DNA of 64,000 nucleotides from Methanosarcina thermophila TM-1. GTDB lineage: Archaea; Halobacteriota; Methanosarcinia; Methanosarcinales; Methanosarcinaceae. This document shows, piece after piece, positions 56,133 to 64,000 of the stretch. The notes under the pieces were generated by a model. That model saw nothing but the letters and a program-made list of their open reading frames with translations, was not told the origin of the DNA and ran no database searches. The translations under genes and the position numbers were made by a program. The DNA lies in the NCBI RefSeq assembly GCF_000969885.1, contig NZ_CP009501.1, positions 744,001-808,000 of the forward strand, read 5' to 3'. Positions within the stretch are counted from its first letter, which is position 1. The number at the start of each line of letters is the position of its first letter.

Positions 56133-56677
56133 TTCTTCACCTCAACCTGTTTGTTATGAAATTCCTGTTTTCTTTATTTAAAAATCATTGGAAGTTCTTG
56201 AGTTTTTAAAATACTTAATATAGCATATCCTCGTGTTGGTATATTTCCTGGCGCTAGTATATTTATTATAATTTAATACACAGTAAATGATATAAACTAA
56301 TATATACGAAACAGTTTCCAAATAGGTACCTGTTGTTTTCTGTAATTTCTGCAAGGCTTGTTTTTTACTTCCTCCTTTTTATCTGGAATTTCGAATTTTA
56401 TACTACCTTACACCATCTCTATTTAATGCCAATGTTCACTGACTGTAATTCCGGAACAAGTACAATATGTCAACTTATTGTAAACGGAAATCTTTATCTT
56501 TGAGTAAACATATTCTCCGGCACCAGTTTGCATATATTTAATGGTTAACAATAAACTCGTTTACCTGCGCTCCGCTAAAAAAAAGCACAGGTAGTAGCTA
56601 TATCGAGTTCAATAATCCAATATTGAGTTCAGCAGCTAATCTTCAGGGCTAAGCTTTACACAGTGAGGGTTCTTTTC
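56133..56677. other. Divergent hcp-ppcA promoter region
   Basis: About 545 AT-rich bases. Candidate TATA elements include TATATTTATTATAA near 56260 (minus side) and CATATATTTAAT near 56528 for the PEP carboxylase. GAGGG lies eight bases before the ppcA ATG. No ORF of note. Confidence 0.45.
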
Positions 56678-58258
56678 ATGAGCAGTAAAACTGAATTTCC
56701 AAAGGTAATGTGTACCCAGCACCCTGATTCGGCATCGAGATATATCGCAACACAGGAAGAACCTGAAGAAGCTATAGAAGCTGCAACGGTCTTCGGTTGT
56801 GATGAATACATGCCGGATTACGAAGGAAAGGCGACGCCTTACCATCAGAATGTCCAGATTGTATCAAAACTTATAGAGGAAACTAACCTTGTGCCCGGGA
56901 AGGACTTTTTCATCACGCCGAGGGCTCCGAGTGCAGTTCAGGAAAACCGGTTCAGGCAACTCATGGTTATGATGTCGATTGCAGAAGCTAATTACAATGC
57001 ACATGAGTATCCGGACATCCAAGCAATCAATGAGTTCGTGCATCCCATGACAGACAGCGTCAGGGAAATTCTTGAAGCCCAGCAACATATGGTAGCTGTA
57101 AGTGAACTTGCAAAAAAGGAATTCGGGTTCTCAATGAAAGTCCCGCGCATAATTCCTCTTATCGAAGATGCTCCTTCACTGCTATATGCAGCAGAGCTTG
57201 TCGAAAACACGATGCATGCCTGGAAAGAACGTTTTGGGGCATCACCGGACAAGTTCAGGGTATTTCTGGGAAAATCGGATTCTGCCCTATCTTTCGGGCA
57301 TGTTGCAAGCACATTATCCTGCAAATACGCAATAAACGGACTATCCGAGCTAAATTCCGAAATCGACACCCAAATCGGGATTATCTTCGGAGCAGGGACT
57401 CTGCCTTTCAGGGGACACCTTGACCTGAAAAACGCAGACAATTTCTTCAGGGAGTACCGGGGGATAGGAACCATTACTCTCCAATCAGCCCTCAGGTATA
57501 GCCATAAAAAAGGCGACGCTGAAGCCCTGGTAAATCTTGCAAAGGCAAAACTGCCGGAGACACCTGAACTTTTTTCAGCCGAGGAAAAAAAAGAAATAGT
57601 AAATCTCATAGGGATATTTGGAGCAGAATACAGTCGGATTCTCAGGCAGATAGCTCCCATGATAAATCGGATAGCTGATCTTCTCCCCCAGCAGCGAGAC
57701 CGTCTTATGCATAAAGGAACAGGCGGCTATTCAAGAAATGCTCCTGACATTTCGGGTGTTGTCAAACTCTGCCGCACCGATGTAGGAAAAGAGCTTGAAG
57801 CCAGCATGCCTGCCGAAAACCTCCATCTTCCCAGGGCGATCAAGTTCACAGGTGCACTTTATTCCATAGGCCTGCCTCCAGAATTCATAGGCACAGGGCG
57901 CGCCCTTCAAAAAGCGCAGGAAAAACTCGGAGAAGCCGCCTGTGAAAATCTACTGACAAAGTACTTTCCTTCCCTAGCAAGCGACCTGAATTTTGCATCC
58001 CGGTACCTTGACCTCAATGTAGCTTCGCGCTTCCTGCCCGAAGCATGTCTGAAAGAAATCCGCAAAGACATTGAGATAGTACGTGAGATCTTTGACCTTG
58101 AAACCAAACCCGAACCCTCATACCGCATCCTGCTGGAAATGATGCAGCCCGACCTTCTCCAGGCAAAAAGTGCAGAAGAATGCATGGATGAGGAAGTTTC
58201 CCAGCTTGTGTGCTCGACCCTGACTAAAATGGGGAAAATCAGGAAGGCTCTCGGTTAA
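56678..58258 (+). CDS. ppcA: Archaeal-type phosphoenolpyruvate carboxylase
   Basis: A 526-residue PEPC of the short archaeal type (PpcA), which adds bicarbonate to PEP to give oxaloacetate, feeding the partial TCA pathway that supplies 2-oxoglutarate and aspartate in methanogens. Recognised from KVMCTQHPDSASRYIATQEE, FFITPRAPSAVQENRFRQL, VFLGKSDSALSFGH, AGTLPFRGH and HKGTGGYSRNAPD. I chose the ATG at 56678 over an in-frame GTG at 56663 because GAGGG then sits at a normal distance. It is a single-gene unit. Confidence 0.95.
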   Translation: MSSKTEFPKVMCTQHPDSASRYIATQEEPEEAIEAATVFGCDEYMPDYEGKATPYHQNVQIVSKLIEETNLVPGKDFFITPRAPSAVQENRFRQLMVMMSIAEANYNAHEYPDIQAINEFVHPMTDSVREILEAQQHMVAVSELAKKEFGFSMKVPRIIPLIEDAPSLLYAAELVENTMHAWKERFGASPDKFRVFLGKSDSALSFGHVASTLSCKYAINGLSELNSEIDTQIGIIFGAGTLPFRGHLDLKNADNFFREYRGIGTITLQSALRYSHKKGDAEALVNLAKAKLPETPELFSAEEKKEIVNLIGIFGAEYSRILRQIAPMINRIADLLPQQRDRLMHKGTGGYSRNAPDISGVVKLCRTDVGKELEASMPAENLHLPRAIKFTGALYSIGLPPEFIGTGRALQKAQEKLGEAACENLLTKYFPSLASDLNFASRYLDLNVASRFLPEACLKEIRKDIEIVREIFDLETKPEPSYRILLEMMQPDLLQAKSAEECMDEEVSQLVCSTLTKMGKIRKALG

Positions 58259-58878
58259 GGAAATTTTTCCTTAACCCCCTAAACCTTTTTGGAATTAAAA
58301 TGCAATTAACCCACTAAATCAAAAAAGTGAAGATTTATATATACAAATGAATAATTCTTAGTATATAAAAATTAACTGTGATCAGATAGCTATCTGGACA
58401 CGGATTTTACCTGCTTTGTTGTATCACAGGATTCTTGATTTCGTTTGAATCCTCCTTTACGTTCCAATAAGCGATGAGGCTTCGTAAAACGAATAAGTAC
58501 TGCAGGGATGCAGTATGAATGACCCATAGATTATATGCAGGTGCTAGTTTGGGGTAGACAGGCTAATATAATTCTGCAACAGGGCAGCTATACTTGAAAT
58601 ATGCATATTTTTCTGAAGCTTCATCCAGGATGAGATATGACTCCATTTAAACTGCTTGAGAGGATTGAGTCTCATTACCTTGATCCCTCAAGAATATACA
58701 AAATTATAAGAAGAAAATACCAAACATCACACAGGCATAATATCACTTACCTCTATGCTGCCAGTTCCTCTTTGAACAGGTTCTCTCACCGGACAATGGG
58801 AAAAGTTACGACAAAAGTTCCGAAATTTGAAACCCCGGTATTCGGAAAAACGACTTTGAAACTTAAGGAGGATAGGGA
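58259..58878. other. Intergenic region with inverted repeats before the MATE gene
   Basis: About 620 bases. Two dyads stand out: AGGATTC ... GAATCCT (58428-58453, 12-base loop) and TTCGT-AAA-ACGAA (58481-58493), either of which could be a regulator site for the exporter. An 82-codon frame from 58637 with AGGATGAG upstream runs into the MATE start but has no family features; it may be a leader or chance. Confidence 0.5.
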
Positions 58879-60348
58879 ATGGTAAGCGATGAAGAAATGA
58901 GATCTGGAAATATTGTGAATCTCTTCTTGAAATTCGCGTTCCCTACCGTTGTAGGAGTCATCATTGCTGGAATTCAGGGAATAATTGACGGTTTCTTTAT
59001 AGGAAATGCTATCGGAAGCCAGGGGCTTGCAGCAGTCACCCTTGCATATCCGGCTTATATGGCTATAATCGCAGTTGGAGTAATTATAGGAATAGGGGCA
59101 TCCAGTCTTACAGCATTGCAACTTGGGAAAGGAAATCTAAACAGAGCCTTGGATATAGTACATAATGCTTTTTCCCTGTGCCTTCTTACAGGAGCTATCT
59201 TTACAGTAGCGGGGCTGGTTTTCTGTAAAACTTCAATCAGCTTACTTGGGACAAGCGGTCCTACCCTGGATTTTGCCCGCGAGTACCTGAGGATTATTTT
59301 TATGGGTTCGGTTTTCATGATTCTGGCAATTGCCCTTGATCCGCTAGTAAGAAACGACGGGAAACCCAGGCTCTGTATGAATATCATGATTGCAGGAGTA
59401 ATTGTAAATCTCGTGCTTGACTACCTTTTTATTATGCGTATGGGCATGGGAATGTCAGGTGCCGCTATTGCCACAATAATCTCCTTTGCCCTCCCGGCGT
59501 TACTGCTAATACATTATCTGTTTAGCAGTCAGGCAAAACTCAAACTCAGGCTTAAAGCCATGAGCTTGAAACTGGGAACTCTGCTCCAGATCCTCAGAGC
59601 CGGAACCCCGTCTTTCGTAATGCAGATATCAATTGCTTTTGTGCTTTTTGCACATAATTATATGCTGCTCAGGTACGGTTCCGAGCTTGCGGTCTCAGCT
59701 TACGGCATTATAGGATATGTTTTCTCAATTTTCTATATGCTTTTCGAAGGAATAGCCCTGGGAGTGCAGCCGATTATAGGCTTCAATTTCGGTGCTGGAT
59801 ACTATGAGAGAGTCTCAAAGACCCTGAAACTTACAATTCTCTCATGTATTCTCGTGGGAGCTCTCGGTTTTGCACTGGTCTACCTCTTTCCGGAGAGAGT
59901 TATTCAGATTTTCAGCCAGGACGACACCGAACTTCTGGGAATTACGCTGCGAGGAATGGAGATCTTCATGTTCTCTTTGCTCGTTGAAGGTACTGTGCTC
60001 CTCACTGCCATCTACTACCAGTCAATAAACAGGGTCCGAGCAGCACTTTTCATCTATCTGGGAAAAATTTTTGTTTTCCTGCTTCCTCTGCTCTTCATTC
60101 TGCCGATCTTCTTCGGCCTCGATGGGGTCTGGTCGGCTTCTCCGGTCACAGAGTACCTCATGATGATAATAGCTCTGGTCATGCTTTCGAAGGAATTTAA
60201 GTTTCTCAAGCACAATGCAGTAGAGAATAAACATCCAGCTGGTAAAAATCAGGCGTTAACAGTAATCAGACAGATCGGAAAAACCGAAGTAGAGGAAAAT
60301 TCCAGGTTTGTTAAATTCAAGCCTGCAGAAAAAAAAGACATCTCGTGA
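58879..60348 (+). CDS. MATE family multidrug/metabolite exporter
   Basis: A 489-residue membrane protein with about 12 helices in two repeats. The N-terminal NLFLKFAFPTVVGVIIAGIQ and IIDGFFIGNAIGSQGLAAV, and later GTPSFVMQISIAF, are typical MATE stretches. MATE proteins use Na+ or H+ gradients to export drugs or metabolites. AAGGAGG lies before the ATG. A hydrophilic 40-residue tail (AGKNQALTVIRQIGKT) extends beyond the usual end. Substrate unknown. Confidence 0.92.
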   Translation: MVSDEEMRSGNIVNLFLKFAFPTVVGVIIAGIQGIIDGFFIGNAIGSQGLAAVTLAYPAYMAIIAVGVIIGIGASSLTALQLGKGNLNRALDIVHNAFSLCLLTGAIFTVAGLVFCKTSISLLGTSGPTLDFAREYLRIIFMGSVFMILAIALDPLVRNDGKPRLCMNIMIAGVIVNLVLDYLFIMRMGMGMSGAAIATIISFALPALLLIHYLFSSQAKLKLRLKAMSLKLGTLLQILRAGTPSFVMQISIAFVLFAHNYMLLRYGSELAVSAYGIIGYVFSIFYMLFEGIALGVQPIIGFNFGAGYYERVSKTLKLTILSCILVGALGFALVYLFPERVIQIFSQDDTELLGITLRGMEIFMFSLLVEGTVLLTAIYYQSINRVRAALFIYLGKIFVFLLPLLFILPIFFGLDGVWSASPVTEYLMMIIALVMLSKEFKFLKHNAVENKHPAGKNQALTVIRQIGKTEVEENSRFVKFKPAEKKDIS

Positions 60349-60387
60349 GATGCTTCTCAAGGAAATTCCTCTCCTAGAACTTTAAAA

Positions 60388-60407
60388 AAGAGGCAGAAAT
60401 GCCTCTT
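60388..60407 (+). terminator. Hairpin terminator after the MATE gene
   Basis: AAGAGGCA, GAAA tetraloop, TGCCTCTT: a perfect 8-bp stem 40 bases after the stop. The rest of the stretch to 60671 holds nothing recognised. Confidence 0.6.
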
Positions 60408-60671
60408 CATTCTTGCTGCAAAAGCAAAGTTTATAAGGAGAGCCAGTTCATGCTGCTGTTATCTCCACTTTCACTAGAATTCTAGTTTTGAATGTGCGTG
60501 GTTACAACTTGTTGAGTCCAGCAATGAGTCCAGCAATATAACTTACTCACTTACGGAGTTAATGACTGCTGTAAAGTGCCGCCAGCGGAAAACAATTCCC
60601 TGAAGCTTATATTGCGTGGAAAGTGCTAAAAACTCATACCTGTTCTGTAAATATTTTTTATTCCTAATAAT

Positions 60672-61139
60672 TTAGTGGCGATAGTATTTGAAGAGCATAA
60701 GCGCAAGCGCCAGAATAGCCGTTACTAAACTGAAAGATGGTGTGGATGCCGCTGGAGTTGAAGCTTCTGAAACTGGCTTTTCATTAGAAGTGGATTGAGT
60801 TTCAGATTCAGGTTGTTCAGGAGTAGAAGTTTCGCCTTCGTAATATTCATTAGAGATAGTGCAGTAGGCAACAGTAAAACCTCCATTAACAAGAGGCTCA
60901 GAATCTCCATGAGCAAAAATTGCGTAATATATATCTAGAGGTATCGACCCACCTCTCCATCTTTCAGTCGGTTCTACAGTCCATTCGTATTCTTTAGAAG
61001 CATTTGCTTCTAAAATTTCCGGTTTCGAGTATTTTTCTATTCTTTCTGTTTAATCTATGCTTATATAAGCCTTTAATAAAGTAGGAAGCTGACGTTGTGT
61101 ATAAACACCTTTAGAATAGTTACAGGAGCTAGTTTGAAG
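60672..61139 (-). pseudogene. Truncated surface-protein gene with in-frame stop
   Basis: Reading the minus strand from 61139 gives NYSKGVYTQRQLPTLLKAYI, an in-frame TAA at 61050-61052, then a continuing frame (KPEILEANASKEYEWTVEP ... NGGFTVAYCTISNEYYEG), a Ser/Thr/Pro-rich stalk, and a C-terminal helix with basic end (TPSFSLVTAILALALMLF then KYYRH). The end resembles a PGF-type surface anchor with PSF in place of PGF. No start or signal peptide is found, so the N-terminus is lost. It may be related to the Methanosarcina-specific surface families (for example sarcinarray proteins), but I cannot confirm that. Confidence 0.6.
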
Positions 61140-61244
61140 TCAAATGGGCTATTAACTTTGCCAGAGATTCCTTTTCATAGCAATGCAGCAGAGTTAGCAG
61201 CAAAAGTAAGAAAAAAGTGTCAACCTTTAAACCATGATAGATAA
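61134..61244 (+). CDS. Possible short peptide ORF upstream of ABC exporter
   Basis: TTG 61134 with CAGGAG just before it opens a 36-codon frame: MKSNGLLTLPEIPFHSNAAE followed by a basic end with one Cys. It points toward the ABC gene 190 bases downstream. It overlaps the relic gene antisense at its left end. A role as exported peptide precursor is only a guess; it may be noncoding. Confidence 0.25.
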   Translation: MKSNGLLTLPEIPFHSNAAELAAKVRKKCQPLNHDR

Positions 61245-61395
61245 AGGGACAAAAACAAACGACAAATTTATGACAATGTTCAGATAACAAAAACAGGTTA
61301 TAAGTGCATATAATTACATCTTTATAAAGTGAGCAGTATATTTGAGATGCTATTTCTGAATCAATAATCACAGAAAAAAAGTGCATTGAATTGAA

Positions 61396-61413
61396 AGTGG
61401 AGAACTCTCCACT
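61396..61413 (+). promoter_or_regulatory. Perfect hairpin in the leader of the ABC gene
   Basis: AGTGGAG-AACT-CTCCACT: a 7-bp perfect stem with a 4-base loop, ending 22 bases before the ATG and just before the GAGGAT ribosome site. It could control translation or be an operator dyad. Confidence 0.45.
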
Positions 61414-61435
61414 CGATGATGAGGATATATAGCCT

Positions 61436-63247
61436 ATGACGGAATCTGCAAGAAAAATGAGAATTGATATTCTCAACTTTAAACGTGCACTTTCGCTTGT
61501 CTGGCAAAGCGCACCTGGATGGACGCTAATAAGTGCCTTTTTAATAGTGCTGCAAGGTGCTCTGCCATTGGCTTCTCTTTATCTTATGAAATTGATAGTG
61601 GACTCTGTAACGACTGGTATCTCCTCATCAAATAAAGAGGCTGCCTTCGGACATATCGTGCTCCTTATCTTCCTAGCAGCTGCGGCAGCATTTTTCACTG
61701 TCCTGAACAGTGCAGTTTTAAGTATAGTTAGTGAAGCACAGGCAGCTTTGGTTTCAGACAATATCCTTGATTTACTTCATGATAAATCAATTGAGGCTGA
61801 CCTAGAATATTATGAGAATCCTAAGTATTACGATACACTCTATAGAGCTCAAAATGATGCTCCTTTCAGGCCAACAAGAATAGTTAACAGCATTTTCCAG
61901 GTATGCCAAAATGGTATATCCTTAGTGATTGTATTCGGGTTGATTGCTTCTTTTAGCTGGATTGTAGCTGCATCTCTAACAATTGCAGCCATACCAGTAG
62001 CCTTTGTTCGTTTGATATACTCAAACAGAATTTATGAATGGCAATGTTCTTGCACGGCAAAGGAACGAAAAGTATGGTATTTTCACTGGCTGCTTACCAG
62101 TAATAGTAGTGTAAAGGAAATCAAACTGTTTAATCTTGGGCCTTTGTTCACGAAAAGGTACCATAACTTACGTAAGAAGCTTCGAAAGGAACGATTAACC
62201 ATAACAGCTAAACAATCTGTAGCAGACCTAGCTACCCAAACCGTTAGTATTGCAACTATTTTTGTAAGTTTCATATTTATCGCTATGAGAGCTTTTCAGG
62301 GAAATATAACCCTTGGTGACCTGGTAATGTACTTTGGAGCTTTACAACAGGGCTATTCATTTCTTTCTAATTTCCTAAATGGTTTTGCAGATCTTTACGA
62401 GGACAACCTCTTTATGACAACGCTTTATAAATTTTTAGATCTAAAGCCTGCTTTGAAAGAATCATCAAATACAATACCAGTGCCTGAAAAGATTAAAGAT
62501 GGGATCTTCTTCGAACATGTTGGATTTAGCTATCCTAACCAAAAAACCAGAGTCCTGAAAGACATCAACCTGCACATAAGTGCTGGAAAGACCATAGCTC
62601 TTGTTGGAGACAATGGATCGGGCAAAACTACACTGATAAAACTTCTTTGCAGATTCTATGATCCGACTGAAGGAAGGATACTGATTGACGGAATCGACAT
62701 CCGCAATTTCAAAATACTAGATTTACGAAAAGAAATTAGTATCGTCTTTCAGGATTATATACATTACAATTTAACTGCTAGAGAAAATATTTGGTTCGGT
62801 GATGTAAATAAGCCTGTTGACGAAAAAAATATCCTGCAAGCAGCGGCGTGTTCAGGAGCAAATCGTATTATTGAACAGCTTGATAATGGCTACGAGACTA
62901 TCCTGGGAAAGTGGCTTGAGGATGGCACAGAATTGAGTATTGGGGAATGGCAGAAAATAGCTATTGCCAGGGCTTTTTTCCGGGATTCCCAGATAATAGT
63001 TCTGGACGAGCCTACAAGCTCATTAGATCCGAAGGCTGAAGACGAAGTTTTCAAAAAATTTAAGCAAATTGCTGCAGGTCGAACTGCTATAATAATAAGT
63101 CACAGACTCTCAACAGTGAAAATGGCGGATTCCATATATTTCATGAAAGAGGGAAGGATCCTGGAAAGTGGTACTCATGATGAATTGATGGCTCTTGATG
63201 GTGAGTATGCACAACTTTTTAGGATTCAATCAAAACATTATAACTAA
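61436..63247 (+). CDS. ABC transporter, fused permease-ATPase (peptide/drug exporter type)
   Basis: A 603-residue half-transporter: about six helices in the first 330 residues (TLISAFLIVLQGALPLASLY, IVLLIFLAAAAAFFTVLNSA), then a nucleotide-binding domain with Walker A GDNGSGKTTL (about 390), signature LSIGEWQKIAIARAF (about 500) and Walker B IIVLDEPTSSLD, then HRLSTVK. The signature LSIGE differs from LSGGQ in a way common in bacteriocin and peptide exporters of this branch. It probably acts as a homodimer. It is convergent with a radical SAM/SPASM gene 40 bases away. Confidence 0.92.
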   Translation: MTESARKMRIDILNFKRALSLVWQSAPGWTLISAFLIVLQGALPLASLYLMKLIVDSVTTGISSSNKEAAFGHIVLLIFLAAAAAFFTVLNSAVLSIVSEAQAALVSDNILDLLHDKSIEADLEYYENPKYYDTLYRAQNDAPFRPTRIVNSIFQVCQNGISLVIVFGLIASFSWIVAASLTIAAIPVAFVRLIYSNRIYEWQCSCTAKERKVWYFHWLLTSNSSVKEIKLFNLGPLFTKRYHNLRKKLRKERLTITAKQSVADLATQTVSIATIFVSFIFIAMRAFQGNITLGDLVMYFGALQQGYSFLSNFLNGFADLYEDNLFMTTLYKFLDLKPALKESSNTIPVPEKIKDGIFFEHVGFSYPNQKTRVLKDINLHISAGKTIALVGDNGSGKTTLIKLLCRFYDPTEGRILIDGIDIRNFKILDLRKEISIVFQDYIHYNLTARENIWFGDVNKPVDEKNILQAAACSGANRIIEQLDNGYETILGKWLEDGTELSIGEWQKIAIARAFFRDSQIIVLDEPTSSLDPKAEDEVFKKFKQIAAGRTAIIISHRLSTVKMADSIYFMKEGRILESGTHDELMALDGEYAQLFRIQSKHYN

Positions 63248-63286
63248 AGAAAAAAGATCTAAGATTAAGTTCTAATTTATGTTTAG

Positions 63287-64000
63287 TCATGTTACATTTT
63301 GCTTTTTTTCAGGATAGCAGCAGTAAAGGTTTTCAAATTTAGAATTAGTTGTAAAATAACAACTTCCCCTGCATCCACCTCGGCAAATGGCTCCTTTATC
63401 ACAATCTTTACAACTGCCTGTCAGCATACTAACATCAAAATTTCTGTTGTAAGCAAAATTGCCTTCTTTAAACCAGATTTCGGATAAGGATTCTTCACGC
63501 AAATTGCCTTCAATAAACTCATCTGAGTACAGGGATTCACAACCTTTTACATTGCCTATACTATCTATTCCCACTACTCGCAAGCCCGCCTGGCATCCTG
63601 ACCATTCACAAACTGTCCCTGGCGGACCCCTCAAATATGGTTCATTTTCATCAAAGTATCCGATGTCATCTCCTGCATAGATCGCGATCTTCTTTTCTTC
63701 ACGCTTTTCTCTAATAAACTTGGTAATCAGCGGCACCTTAGCTGGGTCCAGGATAAGATTCTTTTCATCGGCCATATTTCCCATTGGATTAACTATCTGT
63801 ATCTGCCAGGCCTTTATGCCCTTCTCCACAAGTAACTCATACATTTGCCATAAATCCTCAAAATTACTATCAACCAGACTGGTTACAACAGCCACAGGTA
63901 TTTTTTCTCTTTTGAAGATATCAAAAGCTTTCATCACTTTTTCGAATGATGTGTTTACATTTCTCATATTATTATGATTGCTTTCCATTCCATCGAGAGA
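63287..64000 (-). CDS. Radical SAM/SPASM domain protein, N-terminus cut by the window edge
   Basis: The frame is open from 64000 to 63287, so only the C-terminal 237 residues are seen. The first residues SLDGMESNHNNMR are the substrate-side SLDG motif of a radical SAM barrel; the CX3CX2C cluster must lie beyond the edge. The SPASM region has the expected cysteines: CEWSGCQAGLRVVGIDSIG, GCESLY, GSCKDCDKGAICRGGCRGSC and YCCYPE, which bind two auxiliary Fe-S clusters. Such enzymes modify peptides (sactipeptide or other RiPP crosslinks) or activate enzymes. The gene is convergent with an exporter. Other possibilities include an anaerobic sulfatase-maturase-like role. Confidence 0.85.
   Translation of the reverse strand, partial: SLDGMESNHNNMRNVNTSFEKVMKAFDIFKREKIPVAVVTSLVDSNFEDLWQMYELLVEKGIKAWQIQIVNPMGNMADEKNLILDPAKVPLITKFIREKREEKKIAIYAGDDIGYFDENEPYLRGPPGTVCEWSGCQAGLRVVGIDSIGNVKGCESLYSDEFIEGNLREESLSEIWFKEGNFAYNRNFDVSMLTGSCKDCDKGAICRGGCRGSCYFTTNSKFENLYCCYPEKKQNVT

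Noticed and set aside
58637-58885. 82-codon plus-strand ORF before the MATE gene
   Set aside because: Ribosome-site-like bases are present, but the composition is unlike neighbouring proteins and it overlaps the MATE start; not strong enough to list as a gene.
61129-61476. 115-codon minus-strand ORF across the ABC start
   Set aside because: Overlaps the ABC gene start and the leader hairpin antisense, with no family features.

Overview
The window reads as a chromosomal segment of a methanogenic archaeon of the genus Methanosarcina. The evidence is a set of archaeal-only genes (Pus10, TrmY, Rpo4/RpoF, L21e, DUF655, Trm1, DUF2110, archaeal PEP carboxylase), a MEDS/PocR/PAS histidine kinase, a V4R redox regulator of the MsvR type, the DUF432-MscS pair, PGF-type surface proteins, long AT-rich intergenic gaps and TATA-box promoters. 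No CRISPR array, rRNA, intact insertion sequence or prophage was seen.

Layout. 0.4-12.3 kb: a large sensor kinase, a cysteine hydrolase whose metal-binding segment has moved to the C-terminus, a secreted PepF-type oligopeptidase, then an ion and osmotic block (MscS, DUF432, CorA, a TM-helix channel-like protein, a second MscS). 12.4-16.2 kb: the iorA-iorB-CoA ligase operon for aryl 2-oxoacid/aryl-CoA interconversion. 16.2-22.9 kb: small hypotheticals, a flavin-binding PNPOx-like protein, a secreted subtilase and a P2-type cation ATPase. 23.2-29.1 kb: an archaeal information-processing cluster on the minus strand (TrmY, Pus10, L21e, RpoF, DUF655, RsmA, Mtq2-like methyltransferase). TrmY methylates the pseudouridine that Pus10 makes at tRNA position 54.

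29.1-40.9 kb: a hairpin-rich tandem repeat, a phosphoesterase, an MgtC/DUF4010 membrane protein, two paralogous lipoproteins with a cupredoxin-like fold that lacks copper ligands, the Trm1-winged-helix-DUF2110 cluster, a divergent MsvR-like regulator / PspA-PspAA stress locus with a candidate operator, a universal stress protein behind six 19-bp repeats, and a ThiN protein. 41.0-52.7 kb: an accessory surface-protein island (sugar-hydrolase-like protein, a 1.26-kilo-residue papain-like protease with PKD domains, a seven-bladed YVTN propeller and a PGF-type anchor, a NodB-like deacetylase, a TolB-like propeller). The island is interrupted by a small gene graveyard at 48.9-51.2 kb holding two multiply frameshifted genes that can only be seen by joining frames.

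53.2-64 kb: tRNA-Cys(GCA) with an unusual T-arm, a membrane zinc-ribbon protein, a second copy of the hairpin repeat, hybrid-cluster protein, PEP carboxylase, a MATE exporter, a decayed surface-protein gene, and at the right edge a peptide-exporter-like ABC protein convergent with a radical SAM/SPASM protein cut by the window end. That pair is the best hint here of an uncharacterised peptide-modification and export system. The most unusual single-gene observation is the permuted cysteine hydrolase near 4 kb.
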